A stretch of DNA of 36,336 nt, taken from positions 1 through 36,336 of the forward strand of contig JANQGC010000184.1 of NCBI GenBank assembly GCA_028277515.1, in the 5' to 3' direction. This stretch comes from Anaerolineae bacterium. GTDB taxonomy: Bacteria > Chloroflexota > Anaerolineae > Promineifilales > Promineifilaceae. Under the pieces are notes generated by a model, which was given only the letters and a program-made list of their open reading frames with translations, did no database searches and was not told the origin of the DNA. The position numbers and the translations under genes were made by a program. This document shows, in pieces, positions 34,771-36,336 of this stretch. How positions within the stretch are numbered: the first letter of the stretch is position 1; every line of letters starts with the position of its first letter.

Positions 34771-35798
34771 GCTTCAACCTTTTTTCCTTGCATTGGATAT
34801 ATTAGAAGTAAACTTTCCAGGGTTAACCGGGTGTTAGCATTGCGCTCCAACTGCCAGAGGGCTAATTCCGTCTGTTTGAAAGCAGCCAGTATTCTTTCTT
34901 TTGACCATGAGCCGGCTAGTTCTTCAAGCTGCTGTTTGAAATCAATATTATTGATTGGCAGCGCTTCAGCATATTCATGATTTCTGTAAGCGAGCAGGCT
35001 GAGATCATGCCACCAACCTAACCAGGTTCTGAGAATGAGCGGAAGCTGTTCAGGTTTTCGGGCTAATGTTTCAGCAAGGGCAAAGCGCCGAACCCGGCTG
35101 CCCGATATTGCCTCCCTGAGCAGGGCAAGGTGTTCATGCCTTTCTTTGAGTAAATTTTGATCCTGGCTGGCGGCAATTGCCCAACCAATTCGGCCGCCGG
35201 ACAAATGGGAAAGCAACAACGCATCCTCCGGACTGGCAGCATATAAGGTCATCAAATTTTCTTCGATCAATTCTGGTTGTAACGTGCGCAGTCCTATGGA
35301 TTGGCAGCGCGAAACAATCGTTGGCAGCAAATCATTCATATCAAGCGCCGTGAGGATGAGGACGGCATTCGCCGGCGGTTCTTCTAAGGTCTTTAGAAAC
35401 GCGTTGGCGGCGTTGATGTTAGCTGTGTCAAAACGTTTAAGAATCGCCACCCGATAGCGACCTTCAAAAGGAGCAAGATTAAGCTCCCCTTGTAAAGCTC
35501 TAACCTGGTCAATTTTGATTGAAAGTTTTCCGCGGTCACTCGATTCCGGTTGCACCAATCTCACATCCGGATGGCGGTCGGAGGCAATCAGTAAGCAGGA
35601 ACGGCAATGACCACATGGCCTATCCTCTAATGATGCTTCACAGTTTAAACCTTGGGCAAATGTCCGAGCAAGAACTGTTTTGCCGATTTGTTCTGCGCCG
35701 GTTATCAGGTAGGCGTGGCCAACACGATCATTTTTGATGGCTCCATTTAGAAGCTGAATGGCCCACTCATGACCAATAATATTGTTCCACCCAGACAT
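34767..35798 (-). CDS. holB: DNA polymerase III subunit delta'
   Basis: The 343-residue clamp-loader subunit begins GWNNIIGHEWAIQLL, with a Walker A GAEQIGKT (34-41), a zinc-binding cluster C53, C62, C65, C68 (CGHCRSC) and the SRC motif in TIVSRCQS. The length is normal for bacterial delta'. The ATG is preceded by TACAAT ending 6 nt upstream and has no Shine-Dalgarno, a probable leaderless start. It lies 55 nt after the patatin-like gene and overlaps the S2P-like gene. Confidence 0.92.
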   Translation of the reverse strand: MSGWNNIIGHEWAIQLLNGAIKNDRVGHAYLITGAEQIGKTVLARTFAQGLNCEASLEDRPCGHCRSCLLIASDRHPDVRLVQPESSDRGKLSIKIDQVRALQGELNLAPFEGRYRVAILKRFDTANINAANAFLKTLEEPPANAVLILTALDMNDLLPTIVSRCQSIGLRTLQPELIEENLMTLYAASPEDALLLSHLSGGRIGWAIAASQDQNLLKERHEHLALLREAISGSRVRRFALAETLARKPEQLPLILRTWLGWWHDLSLLAYRNHEYAEALPINNIDFKQQLEELAGSWSKERILAAFKQTELALWQLERNANTRLTLESLLLIYPMQGKKVEA

Positions 35799-35804
35799 GG
35801 CGGA

Positions 35805-35810
35805 ATTGTA
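35805..35810 (-). promoter_or_regulatory. -10 box of holB, leaderless arrangement
   Basis: TACAAT on the minus strand is followed by TCCGCC and then ATG at 35798. No Shine-Dalgarno is seen and no strong -35 box is evident (TTTCCC at 17-nt spacing). Confidence 0.45.
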
Positions 35811-35853
35811 AGACGTAATTCAAAAAAGGGAAAATCGGCAGTTCAGAATGTCG

Positions 35854-36336
35854 CTACTTGAAACCCTCACCCAGGCTAATTTTTATGCCGGTGCTTTCTG
35901 GCGCCTGCCCAAGATAAAAGTTGTTAATCCATTCTACGGTGGGCGTAATATCGACTTCCATGGCAAACTCTACCAGGTCGGCAATTTTGTCCACTTCGTC
36001 AAGATTGACCGGTTCAGGAAGAATGGGAGCCAGGCGTTGGTAGCGATCCGGTCCGAGAATTTGCATTGCTTGATAATTGTTGACGCCAATTTCACCATCC
36101 AGCATGAGGGTGATGAGCGGCCAGGACCAACGACCCAGACCCCAATCTTGTTTGTTTCCACTGATATAGCGGGGGTAATATCCACTGCCTATGGATAATA
36201 AGCGAATATTTGCAATCGTTTGTTTGCCGCTTTCCGGATTTAAAGCCTGGGCGAGTGCGGCCATGCTGGGATTCCTGGCAATGACACCACCGTCGATGTA
36301 ACCCTGGTAGGATTGGAAATAGACTGGTGTTGCGCT
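35854..36336 (-). CDS. Patatin-like phospholipase, C-terminal part (partial)
   Basis: The frame is open to the window edge, giving 160 codons of the 3' part of a patatin-family lipid acyl hydrolase. Reading from the edge, YIDGGVIARNPSMAAL holds the Asp of the Ser-Asp dyad (DGG) followed by the conserved NPS/NPA segment. LSIGSG follows further on. The nucleophile GxSxG and the oxyanion-hole motif lie beyond the window. Patatins cleave membrane phospholipids or acyl esters. An internal ATG at 36264 is not the true start. It is upstream of holB on the same strand. Confidence 0.85.
   Translation of the reverse strand, partial: SATPVYFQSYQGYIDGGVIARNPSMAALAQALNPESGKQTIANIRLLSIGSGYYPRYISGNKQDWGLGRWSWPLITLMLDGEIGVNNYQAMQILGPDRYQRLAPILPEPVNLDEVDKIADLVEFAMEVDITPTVEWINNFYLGQAPESTGIKISLGEGFK

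Overview
The window looks like a piece of a Chloroflexota (Anaerolineae-like) chromosome or metagenome contig. The GC content is in the mid-to-upper 40s by eye. The lineage call is an inference. It rests on protein style (IleS with a GVHHGWG signature, a substrate-binding/OmpA fusion beside a VWA lipoprotein, a fused E1 alpha/beta dehydrogenase, a short SpeA-like decarboxylase) and not on a marker rRNA. No rRNA, tRNA, CRISPR array, phage or IS gene was seen. Most genes are housekeeping and lie on the minus strand.

Layout. 1-1433: sbcC (only its first codons) and sbcD, coupled by ATGA; the first 88 bases are a fold-back inverted repeat at the contig edge. 1580-3643: secreted Kelch protein. 3779-9023: an operon led by a sigma70 promoter and an isoleucine-type T-box riboswitch, then an AlaX-like tRNA-editing hydrolase, an unknown protein and type 2 isoleucyl-tRNA synthetase. 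9243-11881 (plus): metallo-beta-lactamase-fold hydrolase, single-domain response regulator, small membrane protein, folD. 12006-15922 (minus): OmpA-fused substrate-binding protein, VWA lipoprotein and mobA. 16168-19734 (minus): metallophosphoesterase, SpeA-like decarboxylase and methyltransferase in a tight operon. 19821-21981 (minus): murJ and a small membrane protein. 22082-26375 (plus): folC, lon and a hotdog thioesterase. 26356-30114 (minus): E2 and the fused E1 of a 2-oxoacid dehydrogenase. 30232-33311: a lipoprotein and a YfhO-like membrane protein. 33361-36336 (minus): inositol-monophosphatase family enzyme, a degenerate site-2-protease homologue, holB and the 3' part of a patatin-like gene.

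The signals most worth a second look are these. (1) The T-box has an apparent ATC specifier and puts an AlaX-like editing protein and an unknown protein under isoleucine control with ileS. (2) A family of intergenic inverted repeats is built from GTGACWGTCAC and occurs at three loci. (3) The palindrome CGGCCG is strongly over-represented, about 64 copies by eye against about 6 expected from composition. (4) Several genes have a -10 box only 6-7 nt from the start codon, which suggests leaderless mRNAs. (5) A site-2-protease-like membrane protein has HQIGH in place of HExxH. (6) The contig edge carries a probable chimeric fold-back.
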